Positions 8,600 through 17,800 of a stretch of 37,343 bases of DNA are shown here, piece after piece. Within the stretch, counting starts at the first letter, position 1, and each line of letters starts with the position of its first letter. Below the pieces are notes generated by a model. That model was given only the letters and a program-made list of their open reading frames with translations. It was not told where the DNA came from and made no database searches. Made by a program: the position numbers and the translations under genes. This stretch comes from UBA1181 sp963631545 (GTDB lineage: Bacteria > Bacteroidota > Bacteroidia > Bacteroidales > Paludibacteraceae): NCBI GenBank assembly GCA_963631545.1, contig CAVGRN010000019.1:1-37343 (forward strand), written 5' to 3'.

Positions 8600-9610
8600 T
8601 CAGTCTTCGATAGGGACAATACGGAAGTTATCCAAGCAAAGGAAAATCTGAGGCTCACCCTCTGGCTGTCCGAATTGGAGGAAGCTGAAGTTAGTGGCTT
8701 GTTTCAATTTATCCCTGTAGTTGTAGTCTGGGTTAGCGTCGTCACTTGTCGTGTTGTGGCAGAACTCAGTCAACGGAATGGTTACCGTTGTCCACTCATC
8801 CGTGTAGAAACCATCGTTAGTACCCTCATAAGGCTTCCAGAAATAGATTGGAGAGAACTCACGTCCGTGTTTGTCTGGCGAGTTAATTGGACCGAAGAAA
8901 ATCTCGGTGCGGATTCCCTTATAAGCCACTTCCTTAGGGACATAAACCTCAAAGCGGAGAGCCAACTCGTCCAAATCGTATTTTTCAAACACCTTGCCAG
9001 CAACAGAAATAGGGCCGCGACCGCCCTCAGCAGGATTGGCAACATACTGGAAATACATACATTGGTTCATCGACCAAGCGGTTGCGTATGTTCCGTAAAG
9101 GAATCCGTAGTTTCCGCTGCAAGGCTCTGGCAAAACTGCGCCGTTAGGGAACGGAGTGATGGAGTCGCCCATCTCAAGTGTACCCGTAATCAAAGAGCCG
9201 TCCTCGTCCATTGGGCTGTAACCACCCCAAGTTGCCAACTTGCGATCGAAGTTAACAATGGTGTTACGATCATCACGGAAGAAGAATTTGGAGATTGTCT
9301 TCTTGCCATCAGCGGTAACGGCTTTCACCCTACCCTCTTTCGTACCTTCTGGGACGATAACAGAAATCATCGTGTCATTTTGCTCAACGATGTCTGCCTT
9401 CAAATCGCCAGGGAAGTTCACCTCGCTCACCTTCGAAAGGTTCTTACCATAGATAACAGCCTTGCCACCGTCTGGCACAAACTCACATTTCATACGACTC
9501 AACTGAGGGTCAACACATCCTGTTGAACCTTCACCTGCCTGGTTGCCACCGCAACTCATCATCATTCCTGCAAAAAGCAAAGGTGCGATGAAAAAAATCT
9601 TACTTTTCAT
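8600..9610 (-). CDS. Surface lipoprotein with IPT/TIG-like and glycan-binding-like domains
   Basis: 336 residues. A lipoprotein signal peptide ends M-M-S-C20; the +2 to +6 residues (GGNQA) lack the acidic surface-export signal typical of many Bacteroidota lipoproteins. Residues about 30-115 resemble an IPT/TIG Ig-like fold (phrases AVIYGKNLSKVSEVNFPG and VPEGTKEGRVKA). The rest (about 120-336), with WGGYSP, aromatic-rich strands and a terminal LDNFRI, resembles the C-terminal glycan-binding half of SGBP-B type proteins, which sit beside SusC/SusD pairs. No SusC, SusD or glycoside hydrolase is present here, so it is an orphan and its ligand is unknown. It has its own consensus promoter, a leader of about 180 nt and its own terminator. 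Confidence 0.8.
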   Translation of the reverse strand: MKSKIFFIAPLLFAGMMMSCGGNQAGEGSTGCVDPQLSRMKCEFVPDGGKAVIYGKNLSKVSEVNFPGDLKADIVEQNDTMISVIVPEGTKEGRVKAVTADGKKTISKFFFRDDRNTIVNFDRKLATWGGYSPMDEDGSLITGTLEMGDSITPFPNGAVLPEPCSGNYGFLYGTYATAWSMNQCMYFQYVANPAEGGRGPISVAGKVFEKYDLDELALRFEVYVPKEVAYKGIRTEIFFGPINSPDKHGREFSPIYFWKPYEGTNDGFYTDEWTTVTIPLTEFCHNTTSDDANPDYNYRDKLKQATNFSFLQFGQPEGEPQIFLCLDNFRIVPIED

Positions 9611-9794
9611 ACCTATTGGGTTTTAAATTAAATTCTCAAGAAACGAATCTGAGTAAAATTCAAATTCTACGCTTCATTCTATGTAACGTAAACATACATC
9701 CTCGCCGAACCTGTCGTACCGCCACGCCTAACAGAACCTTGGCGGTTATTCTCAACGGACAAGGGGGGATTCTTCCAACCCCTACATCTGTATG
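9611..9794 (-). promoter_or_regulatory. Long structured 5' leader of the lipoprotein mRNA
   Basis: The promoter at 9801-9831 predicts a leader of about 184 nt. It can form a 7-bp stem ACCGCCA/TGGCGGT (minus strand, arms 9746-9740 and 9724-9718), a GGGG/CCCC hairpin near 9755-9775, and an ATGTA/TACAT hairpin near 9681-9699. No reading frame with a recognisable product is present. It could be a regulatory RNA element or only an mRNA-stabilising leader; it does not match a riboswitch class that I can recognise by eye. Confidence 0.4.
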
Positions 9795-9800
9795 TTATCG

Positions 9801-9831
9801 CAAACTTAGAAAAAGAATCTTCAATTGCAAA
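9801..9831 (-). promoter_or_regulatory. Promoter of the surface lipoprotein gene
   Basis: On the minus strand TTTG (9831-9828), a spacer of exactly 19 bp, and TAAGTTTG (9808-9801) followed by C. Both boxes and the spacing match the Bacteroidota sigma-ABfr consensus. Confidence 0.85.
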
Positions 9832-9905
9832 AAAAAATGAACGGAAAGGAATTATTTTTTTGAAAAAGATTTTAACACGCAAACGCACAAATCTACACAA
9901 AGGAA

Positions 9906-10118
9906 AAGAGGCCGCCACGGCGACCTCTTAAACAGGAATTGTTTTTTCTAAAACTGCACTAACTTAACTGAACATTCGTACTTCTTGATAATAAAGATTG
10001 ATGTGAAAAATGTAAAATGGAACGTCTGAAACCTTGAAGGGAGCCATCCTCGGAGGCTCTTCCTTAGATTCTAAATGTTTAACTAAACTCAACTTCTAAT
10101 TACCTCTCTCGTTCGAGG
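9906..10118 (-). ncRNA. Possible small RNA or untranslated tail between HTCS 1 and the lipoprotein gene
   Basis: This covers most of the 667-bp gap 9611-10277 that is not lipoprotein leader. On the minus strand a near-consensus -7 box TTTATTTG followed by C lies at 10132-10125; then a hairpin around 10038-10068 (GAGCC/GGCTC); and finally AAGAGGTCGCC/GGCGGCCTCTT (9929-9906) followed by TTCCTTT. A 24-codon frame starts inside the first hairpin (reads M-A-P-F-K). The layout (downstream of an HTCS, internal hairpin, terminator about 120 nt later) resembles the stretch at 14411-14709. It could equally be the 3' untranslated region of HTCS 1. Weak evidence. Confidence 0.25.
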
Positions 10119-10277
10119 GTGCTGCAAATAAAAGTCAAACAAGACATTCCGCATTGCACTTTTTCTTCAATTACTTGTATTTTTTGTGCAGTTCAACTCT
10201 TTACCTTTCAAAAACATCCGATTTCATCGGGGTTTTTCAGTATTTCCAAAACGCCAAAAAAAAGTTTTTTTGTGTCC

Positions 10278-13200
10278 TTATTTTATGGAACTTGGCAAAA
10301 CGCCGAAAAAGTCTTTGAATTTTCGTGAGAAATATGCCGGATCGGAGAACCCGACTAAGTAGGCGATTTCCGCAATGTTATATTCGTCTTTGTTTTCTTT
10401 GAGCAACGCTTTGGCGCGATTCAAACGGTATTCATTCAACACCTCCACTGGGGTTTTCCCTATCATAGATTTCGCGCGGCGCGAAAGTGTAGACTGGCTC
10501 ATACCCATCAGCGAGGCGAGAGACTCGATAGAGAATTCCGCATCTGAGTAATGCTCACCAACCACGCTCATCAGTTTCTCCACAAACGGGTTGAGCTTGG
10601 CTTCTTCCTTTTCGGTTTTTTCTTCGGCGGAATCGGAAGAGTAGTACCTTTGCAGCAATTGTTCTTGTTGCTTTTGTCTGATTCTGAGGATGTTATTCAC
10701 CTTCATCAGCAATTCGCCCTCGCTGAACGGTTTCGGAATGTAATCTATCGCTCCACTCAGAAGTCCCAACAACCGGTCTGAACGCTCTGTCCGAGCCGAC
10801 AGGAACAGGAAAGGCACAGCGTTGGTGCGCTTATCCGCGGCTAATCGCCGACTCAACTCAATGCCGTCCATCACAGGCATCTCCACGTCGCTCAGCACAA
10901 GGTCAACCTCGTTTTCAGAAATAATCGTCAAAGCCTCCTCGCCGTTGGCTGCGCATTTCACATCCATATATGGCGAAAGCATCTCCATCACATTCTGGCG
11001 TATCAGCTCGTCATCGTCCACCACCACTACGAGGTTGCCGCCCATCACATCCCTATCCACACTTTCCTCCATACGGCAGACAACGCGATCCACACTCTCC
11101 TCCGCACCTTTGCGCACCGCCCTTTCCGACGCTGGCACAACAACATTTATCGTAGTTCCCTTGCCACTCTCGCTACTGATATTGAACTCTCCGCCCAATC
11201 GCTTGATGTAGTCCACGCAAATTCTGAAGCCTAAACCCGTGCCTTTCTCGTCGTTCGTACCCGTAGACGAGTCGCAGTAGCCGTACTTCCGCAGTTTCTC
11301 AACAGCCTCGGCAGACATTCCAACGCCATTATCGACTATCGCCACCTCTATGGCTTTCGGCTTTTCCCATACGGAAACCGTAATTTTTCCTTCTTCCGGA
11401 GTGAATTTTATGGCGTTGCTGATGAAATTGCGAAGCACAGTGCTGAACATTCTAAGATCCACCCACGCACAATGCTCCACCCTCACATCCACTTTCAAAT
11501 CAATGTGTTTCTTTTCCACATTTCCCTCTAACAATGAGAGCACATTCCTCAAGGCAGACGCTGCATCAACATCCGACAATTGCAAGTCATCGCTACCATT
11601 TCTTCCTCTCGCCCACTCCAAGAGTCTGCCCATCTCGTCTTGCAGCACACGCGAAGAGTCGAGAACCTTGCTGATGATGCCACGCCGCGACTCCGCATCC
11701 AAGTCAGACTCTTTGCGCATCCAGCTCTCCAACGTGCCGACAATGGCGAACATCGGGTTTTTAAGGTCATGAGCCACAATGGAGATGATTCTATCCTTAT
11801 CAAACAACGCTAATTTCAACTGTTCGTTCTGCTCTTCAATCAGCACGTTTTTCTTATCCAACTCCTGCGTACGCTCTTCCACCTTGACTTCCAGCTCGGC
11901 CTGCATCAACTTCAGGTTGCGCACACGGCGGTAGAAACCTCCACCCACTAAAAGCGCGACACCCATAATCACAAGCATTTTGAACCACCAAGCGTACCAC
12001 CACGGCGGCAGCACCTCCACCGACAAGGACAACTGACGGCACTCGCTACCATTTTGCATCACCTTCAAAACCAATTCGTATTTTCCTTCCGGAAGATAGG
12101 AATATGTGATTTTACGGTCGGACGGAAGCGTCGCCCACTCGTCAGATAAACCTTTCAACCTGTAACCTATATCGAAATCGCCACCGCTGAAATCCACCAA
12201 ATCGACAGTGATCGACAACTTGGAAAGGTTGTACGGCAACGTCATGCCACATATTTTTCCATCGTTCCTCATCGTCATATAGGGGAGGCTCTCCTCGCTA
12301 CTCAGTCCGCCCACCTGCACATCAGCGAACTGCAAATGGCCGACACTGCCACTACTTTGCTCGTCCGAATTTTGGATTATAAACCCCACTCGCGTTCCCC
12401 AAAGGATGCGACCATCCCGCATTTCGTAAGAGCAACAACGGCGGAAAGATCCGACATCGCGCTTGTGGATATTGTGTGTACGGAACGTGCGTTTCGCATA
12501 ATCAATGGAAACGATGCCCCCCGAACTGCTGGCACTCAACTTGCCGTCCCGTTTTATCAAAAGGGCTGAGAAATTTTCCTTTGGAAGGAAATCCAACGTG
12601 TCGACCACAGATGCATCCTCAGAAAAATGGAGTATGCCACGAGACGTGGAAACGAATACGCCCCCGTCCACATCGACAGCCAAATCATTCACAACCAACG
12701 GATTAAATTCTGCCATACGCGAAATATCAGGCAACAAAGGCTTTCTGTAATCGCCGCAGACACGCCACACCGAACGCGAAGTGGCAATCCAACGCACACC
12801 GCCTTTTCCCTCCACCGCTAAGAATGGCCACATATCATACTCGTTTTCAAAAAACTGCAGCAAGTATCTTTTCCAAACGCCATCCACAGTCCGCATATAA
12901 ACGCCATCGCCGCCCGTGCAGACCCATACTTCGCCGTTAGACATTGGCGTAACAGACAAAAAGCAACTCAGCGACGAGTTCAGTCCCGCAAACCGCTCTT
13001 TGCGCACGGTTTTAGCAACCGGGTCATACTCCAACACGCCACCGCCCCAAGTGGACATCCACAGATGCCCCTTGCTATCCTTCTTCAGCGAAAGCACGTT
13101 CTTGTTTTGGATTCCTTTTTTTTCATCTATGCGCACGTACTGAGAGAGGTCTGGCGACACACGGAAAACGCTTCCTCCGTCGCTTGATACATATAGGTAA

Positions 13201-14297
13201 CCCTCGTCATCCTCCCAAAAGCCAGTGGCTTCGCGCAACGGCAAGCGGAAATCCTTGGACGAGAGGACAGGACGCGGCTTGTAGGGCGACAAACGCCACA
13301 AACCCGCACTGTGCGTTCCCAACCAAATGTCGCCATCCGCACTTTCGATGATATCGTACAATTTTTCAATGCAATCGGCATTATTATTGGTAGGCAGCAC
13401 TTTCTCGAACTTCGTTCCTGCTTGCGGCAGACCGTCGGAGTACCAAAACCCGTAGCCATCCGTAGTGTACCAAAAATGGCCTCTCGAATCGCACAGCACA
13501 CGATTCAGATTGGAAAACGGCATAGGGACCCACTCCGGCGCAGAAATTTCTCCACCTGGAGAGATTTTGAATTTGCACAAAACGTCGGAGAAGCATGTAA
13601 CGAGCAACAAACTATCTGAAATTGGAATGATTTTGGATGAGAACATCGACGAGGTGCCTTTCGCCAAATCGCAACGCATCACCTCGCGTCCGTCTTTCTC
13701 GATGACACACAGCGTATTAAAAGAACTGATCCAATAACGCCCCCACGCATCCTCGTAGAACGACAACGTGTAGGAATCCTTGAATTTTTCAAACAATGGG
13801 AACTGGTTGGTGAAATGCTTCTGCAACGAGTCTAAAAGGTAAAAACCGCCAGATGTGAGTGCGACTTTCCGTCCGCCGCGCAACACGGAAAAACCTTCAA
13901 TCGGTTTAAAATAGGAGGAGGAGAAGTCGGACGGCGCATAATCCTCAAATGAGTCTTTTGCCTCATTGTACCGCAGCAGCACACCTTGTGCCCCGCCTAA
14001 AAGCACCATTCCGTCCTCGTATGCGCGCACATGCCCCAAGTCGTTGCGCCGAAGCGTTGGATATTCATCTATTCCAAAACTCTTAAACAGATAGCCGTCG
14101 AACCGCGCCACGCCACCGTCGGTAGCCATCCAGATATGGCCACAAGTGTCCTGATCCAGCGAAAGTATGCGGTCGGACGGAAGTCCATCTGCCACCGTGT
14201 ACTGGCTGAACGGCATATACCACGCTGCCTGCGCACTGATTGCGAGATTAGCAAGGAAACACAGCGTAAATATAATCCTATGTAAAAATCTATCCAT
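10278..14297 (-). CDS. Hybrid two-component system sensor/regulator (HTCS 1)
   Basis: A one-protein two-component system of the kind that controls polysaccharide-use loci in Bacteroidota: it senses a periplasmic ligand and binds DNA in the cytoplasm. From the preferred start it has 1339 residues: signal peptide (1-22); two seven-bladed reg_prop propellers (about 25-640, repeated IWMATDGG-like blade motifs); Y_Y_Y domain (about 685-765); one TM (about 772-790); HisKA with phospho-acceptor H843 (VAHDLKNP); HATPase with N961, DNGVGM and GTGLG; receiver domain (about 1088-1202) with phospho-acceptor D1137 and the PKPF lysine; AraC-type HTH (about 1237-1339). The start at 14297 (MDRFLHR) is chosen because it begins the signal peptide; an upstream ATG at 14336 would add 13 polar residues. 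No SusC/D locus is adjacent. Confidence 0.95.
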   Translation of the reverse strand: MDRFLHRIIFTLCFLANLAISAQAAWYMPFSQYTVADGLPSDRILSLDQDTCGHIWMATDGGVARFDGYLFKSFGIDEYPTLRRNDLGHVRAYEDGMVLLGGAQGVLLRYNEAKDSFEDYAPSDFSSSYFKPIEGFSVLRGGRKVALTSGGFYLLDSLQKHFTNQFPLFEKFKDSYTLSFYEDAWGRYWISSFNTLCVIEKDGREVMRCDLAKGTSSMFSSKIIPISDSLLLVTCFSDVLCKFKISPGGEISAPEWVPMPFSNLNRVLCDSRGHFWYTTDGYGFWYSDGLPQAGTKFEKVLPTNNNADCIEKLYDIIESADGDIWLGTHSAGLWRLSPYKPRPVLSSKDFRLPLREATGFWEDDEGYLYVSSDGGSVFRVSPDLSQYVRIDEKKGIQNKNVLSLKKDSKGHLWMSTWGGGVLEYDPVAKTVRKERFAGLNSSLSCFLSVTPMSNGEVWVCTGGDGVYMRTVDGVWKRYLLQFFENEYDMWPFLAVEGKGGVRWIATSRSVWRVCGDYRKPLLPDISRMAEFNPLVVNDLAVDVDGGVFVSTSRGILHFSEDASVVDTLDFLPKENFSALLIKRDGKLSASSSGGIVSIDYAKRTFRTHNIHKRDVGSFRRCCSYEMRDGRILWGTRVGFIIQNSDEQSSGSVGHLQFADVQVGGLSSEESLPYMTMRNDGKICGMTLPYNLSKLSITVDLVDFSGGDFDIGYRLKGLSDEWATLPSDRKITYSYLPEGKYELVLKVMQNGSECRQLSLSVEVLPPWWYAWWFKMLVIMGVALLVGGGFYRRVRNLKLMQAELEVKVEERTQELDKKNVLIEEQNEQLKLALFDKDRIISIVAHDLKNPMFAIVGTLESWMRKESDLDAESRRGIISKVLDSSRVLQDEMGRLLEWARGRNGSDDLQLSDVDAASALRNVLSLLEGNVEKKHIDLKVDVRVEHCAWVDLRMFSTVLRNFISNAIKFTPEEGKITVSVWEKPKAIEVAIVDNGVGMSAEAVEKLRKYGYCDSSTGTNDEKGTGLGFRICVDYIKRLGGEFNISSESGKGTTINVVVPASERAVRKGAEESVDRVVCRMEESVDRDVMGGNLVVVVDDDELIRQNVMEMLSPYMDVKCAANGEEALTIISENEVDLVLSDVEMPVMDGIELSRRLAADKRTNAVPFLFLSARTERSDRLLGLLSGAIDYIPKPFSEGELLMKVNNILRIRQKQQEQLLQRYYSSDSAEEKTEKEEAKLNPFVEKLMSVVGEHYSDAEFSIESLASLMGMSQSTLSRRAKSMIGKTPVEVLNEYRLNRAKALLKENKDEYNIAEIAYLVGFSDPAYFSRKFKDFFGVLPSSIK

Positions 14298-14381
14298 ACA
14301 AAGAAAATACCTAACCCGTCCGCCAGACCATACCAATTTCTCAGTTGGCAGGGTAAAGCAAGCGAATTGGCTTGAAAATTA

Positions 14382-14389
14382 CAAAAATT
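14382..14389 (-). promoter_or_regulatory. Possible -7 box of HTCS 1
   Basis: The minus strand reads AATTTTTG (7 of 8 to TAnnTTTG), with T-rich DNA near -33. It lies just downstream of the strong terminator at 14411-14450, so HTCS 1 needs a promoter in this interval, and this is the best candidate. Confidence 0.35.
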
Positions 14390-14410
14390 AACCAAACAGA
14401 CAACGGGAAA

Positions 14411-14450
14411 ACGAAAAAAAAGAGAGGAAGAACTTTCATTCTCCCTCTCT
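14411..14450 (-). terminator. Strong terminator between the two HTCS genes
   Basis: On the minus strand AGAGAGGGAG (14450-14441) pairs over 10 bp (one G-U) with CTTCCTCTCT (14430-14421) around a 10-nt loop, followed directly by TTTTTTT and CGTTTT. It separates the HTCS 1 transcription unit from everything upstream. Confidence 0.88.
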
Positions 14451-14709
14451 ATAGCTAAGGTCTAAAATTACGTTTTGACAAGATTTTATGGTTTTCTACT
14501 AATCTATAAAACGACAATATATCTAACACTATACCATTATTCTTTCCAAGTCATTGTTTTTACTGCCGAAACATTAAAAACAACTTAAAAGAAAGGGCGA
14601 CCGAAAGGGGTCAACCCTTTTCTTATCTTTACAAACATTGATAGAATTCTAAGCCAAAGTTCAGACGCGTTAAAACCATTATTACACTTATATCAATATC
14701 TAACTACTG
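14411..14709 (-). ncRNA. Candidate small RNA gene in the 564-bp gap between the HTCS genes
   Basis: A perfect -7 box at 14716-14723 and the terminator at 14411-14450 delimit a minus-strand transcript of about 300 nt that contains no known gene. Inside is a hairpin (arms 14615-14620 and 14592-14597, with an inner ACC/GGT pairing), inside a 17-codon frame at 14638-14585 (reads MFVKIRKGLTPFGRPFF). It could be a trans-acting RNA, a small-protein mRNA, or the attenuated leader of HTCS 1, since read-through would enter that gene 113 bp later. The rest of the gap (14724-14861) holds the A/T-rich 3' region of HTCS 2, with no hairpin I can support. Confidence 0.4.
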
Positions 14710-14715
14710 ACGTGG

Positions 14716-14723
14716 CAAAGATA
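14716..14723 (-). promoter_or_regulatory. -7 box upstream of the inter-HTCS transcript
   Basis: The minus strand reads TATCTTTG followed by CC, a perfect TAnnTTTG match, preceded by the palindrome GTGCAAATTGCAC (14724-14736). The palindrome touches the -7 box, so a bound protein would block or modulate initiation. Confidence 0.6.
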
Positions 14724-14861
14724 GTGCAATTTGCACCCTCTCGTAATGGATTTTTCTCCCAATCAGATGAAATTATTTCCCAATATCGCATTTTTTTGCA
14801 TTGCCTGAAATAATCCACATTAAAAGCGCAAACAACTTATTATCAAAAAATTAAATGTGGA

Positions 14862-17800
14862 TTATTTCGACATAGAAGGAGAATACCCGAAGAATGTTTT
14901 GAATTTTCTGCTGAAATAGAGCGGATCATTGAAGCCGACGGAATAAGCCACCTCGGCGACGGTCTTACCGCCCTTCCGCAGCAATTCTTTGGCTTTATAG
15001 AGCCGGCACTCGGTGAGGATCTCCGTTGGGGTTTTGTCTGTAATAGACTTCAGTTTACGGGCGAATGAGGATTTGCTCATTGAAAGAGCCTCGCAGATAT
15101 TTTCGGCAGAGAAATCGGACTCCGAATAGTGTTCCTCCACCAAATCAAGTACTGATTGCAGCAATGGGTTCGTTTCCATGTGCCGTTGATGGTCGCCCTC
15201 CTGGTAATTTTTGAGCAGTGTCTGCTGTTGCTGACGGCGGAACAGGAGGATATTGGAAAGTTTCATCAGCAGTTCCTTGTCAGAGAACGGTTTCGTCATA
15301 TAGTCGATTGCACCTTGCCGCAAGCCTGCCAAGCGTTCGTCTTCTGATGTCCGCGCTGAGAGGAACACCAACGGGATGTGCGCCGTGCGAGGGTTTTCCT
15401 TCATCTTTCCATACATTTCAATGCCATCGCAGATAGGCATTTCCACATCGCTGAGGATAATGTCCGGCGTTTCGGACAATGCCGTGCGGAAGCCGTCGTC
15501 GCCATCGCTTGCCTCTATAACTTTAAAATAAGCAGACAAAACCGCCTTGATATGCGCTCGCAGCATATCATCGTCCTCCACCAAAAGCACGGTGTTGTCA
15601 TTCACCAAATCTGCATTGATAGTCAGTTCCTTATCGTCTGTTGCAGGCTGGGTTTGAAGGTCATTTCTATCCACTTCGTCCGCCACAGGCAGGAGGATGG
15701 TCATTGTGGTGCCAATGCCTACACCGCTCTGTATCTTCAGCTGGCCGCCACTCTGGGCGATATACTCCTTGGCGAGTTGCAAGCCGAGCCCCGTGCCAGC
15801 CTCACGGTTCGTGCCTAACGACGAAACCACGTTGCCCTTTTCAAGAGACTCCAATTGCTCTGCCGACATTCCCACGCCGTAATCACGTATTCTGACACCC
15901 ACCATTCCGACCTCCTCAAATGTTTCCACTTCAATTTTTCCTCCTTGCGGGGAGAATTTCACGGCATTCGTCAGTATGTTTCGCAAGGCAGTGCCAATCA
16001 TCCGCCCGTCCATCAGTGCGCAGTGCGTCAGTTGGTTATCTGTCAACGCAACGGTAATTTTCTTTTGCGAGAAATTAGCATCCAACAGGGAAACAACCTC
16101 GCCAACAAGGCTCCGCACGCTCTCCGCGCCCAGTTGGCAAGCAACATCCTGCCTTTTCCCCCTCGCCCACTCCAAAAGCTTCAGCAATACCGATTGCAGA
16201 TTGAACGCTGAAAGGTAAACCCCTCGAAGAGTTTTCATTGAAGATTCATCCATAACAGGTTTCCGCTTCAGCAGTCCGTCTAACGTACCGACAATGGCAA
16301 ACATTGGGTTCTTCAAATCGTGTGCGATCACGGAAATCAATCGGTTTTTTTCACGGAGCGTCAATTCCAAATCACCATTTTTCTCCTCCAGCTCCTCTTT
16401 TTTCTGCTCTAACAGCACGTTCGCATCGTTCAGTTCCTTGGTGCGTTCCTCCACCTTTTGCCGCAACAACTCGCGCTGCGCCATAATGTGGCGGAATCGG
16501 TAAAAGAGTATCAGTGCGGTAATGCCCAACACCAAAAACAGCGAGATGGAATAAAACCACCACGTCTTCCACCACGGCGGAAGCACCACAACCTTCAACG
16601 TCAGCGTTTCAACATTTTTTTCCACGCCACGCCGACGAGCCTCAACCTCCAACGTGTACGAGCCAGGCGGAATATGGGAGAACGCAATCTCGCGTTTGTT
16701 GTCTATGAAGTGCCAATCGCTCTCCAAACCAGCTAAGCGGTACGAAATCTCCACATTGTTCAAACCCGAAAAATCGACCACATCCACCCAAATCGAAATG
16801 GAGGTTTCGTCATAGTTCAGCCTCAACTCCGAAAGCTTTGACAGTCGCTCAGGAAGCAACGGCGAACCCACCTTCTGCAGTTTGTCTTTCACATAAAGCG
16901 AAGAGAAAGCCAAGTAGCCCAACGCATCCGTCGCCCCGACTTTCTTCGGGTCGAATGCGATAAAACCCTCTGTACTACCAAAGTATATCATTCCCTTTGA
17001 ATCGATGAACGAGGCACGGCAAGTATAGAAGTTTCGGCTGCGATACTGCTCATCCACCGAGATGATTCTATATGTTGACTGCTCATAATTGAATGACACG
17101 ATGCCATTGGAACCCGCTGTCCAGAAATTCCCGTCTGCGTCCATCACAATGGAGGAATACTGACCTTCGGGCAAAAAGCGCAACCACTCATAATGTTTTC
17201 CATCGGCAGAAAACCTCAGGACACCTTGTGTGGAAACGACGAACAAATTACCCGATTTATCGCAAACGCCCTGCAACATTATGTTCGGATTATGCTGCGG
17301 CACGCCATCGGCATCGGGGAACACGGAGATGACCTCCTGACCTTCACACCGCCACACCGTCCGCGACGAAACAATCCACCGCACACCCGTGGGCGACTCC
17401 GTCACATCTTCTATCCAAACATCTGGATCACTGAAAGTTCCGTTGGCATCCAAGCGCATTTTCGTCCAATGTCCGTCCTTATCCATCGCATAAACGCCAT
17501 CGCCCGAAGTGGAGACCCAAACCTCGCCATTGGCACAGGGAAGCACCACCTTGCTCGTGCTAAACACGCTGTGGATTCCGTCATACGGGCAGCGCGTTAT
17601 CTTCCGATTCTTCAAATCCAACTGGCAGAGGTCGCCGCCCCACATCGCAATCCAATATTTCCCGTCTATGCCCTTCCTCACGCAAAGAACATTATTCGTG
17701 GATAGTCCGTCTTCAATTGTGAATCGTTCAATTATCTGATAGTCAGGCGACAAGAGGAACAACCCGTGGCCATCCGCCGCCACGAGGATCTCGCCCGACT

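Noticed and set aside
8534..9526. Long + strand open frame (330 codons) opposite the lipoprotein gene
   Set aside because: The minus-strand frame has a signal peptide, lipobox, consensus promoter and terminator; the + strand product has no recognisable domain and begins in the terminator.
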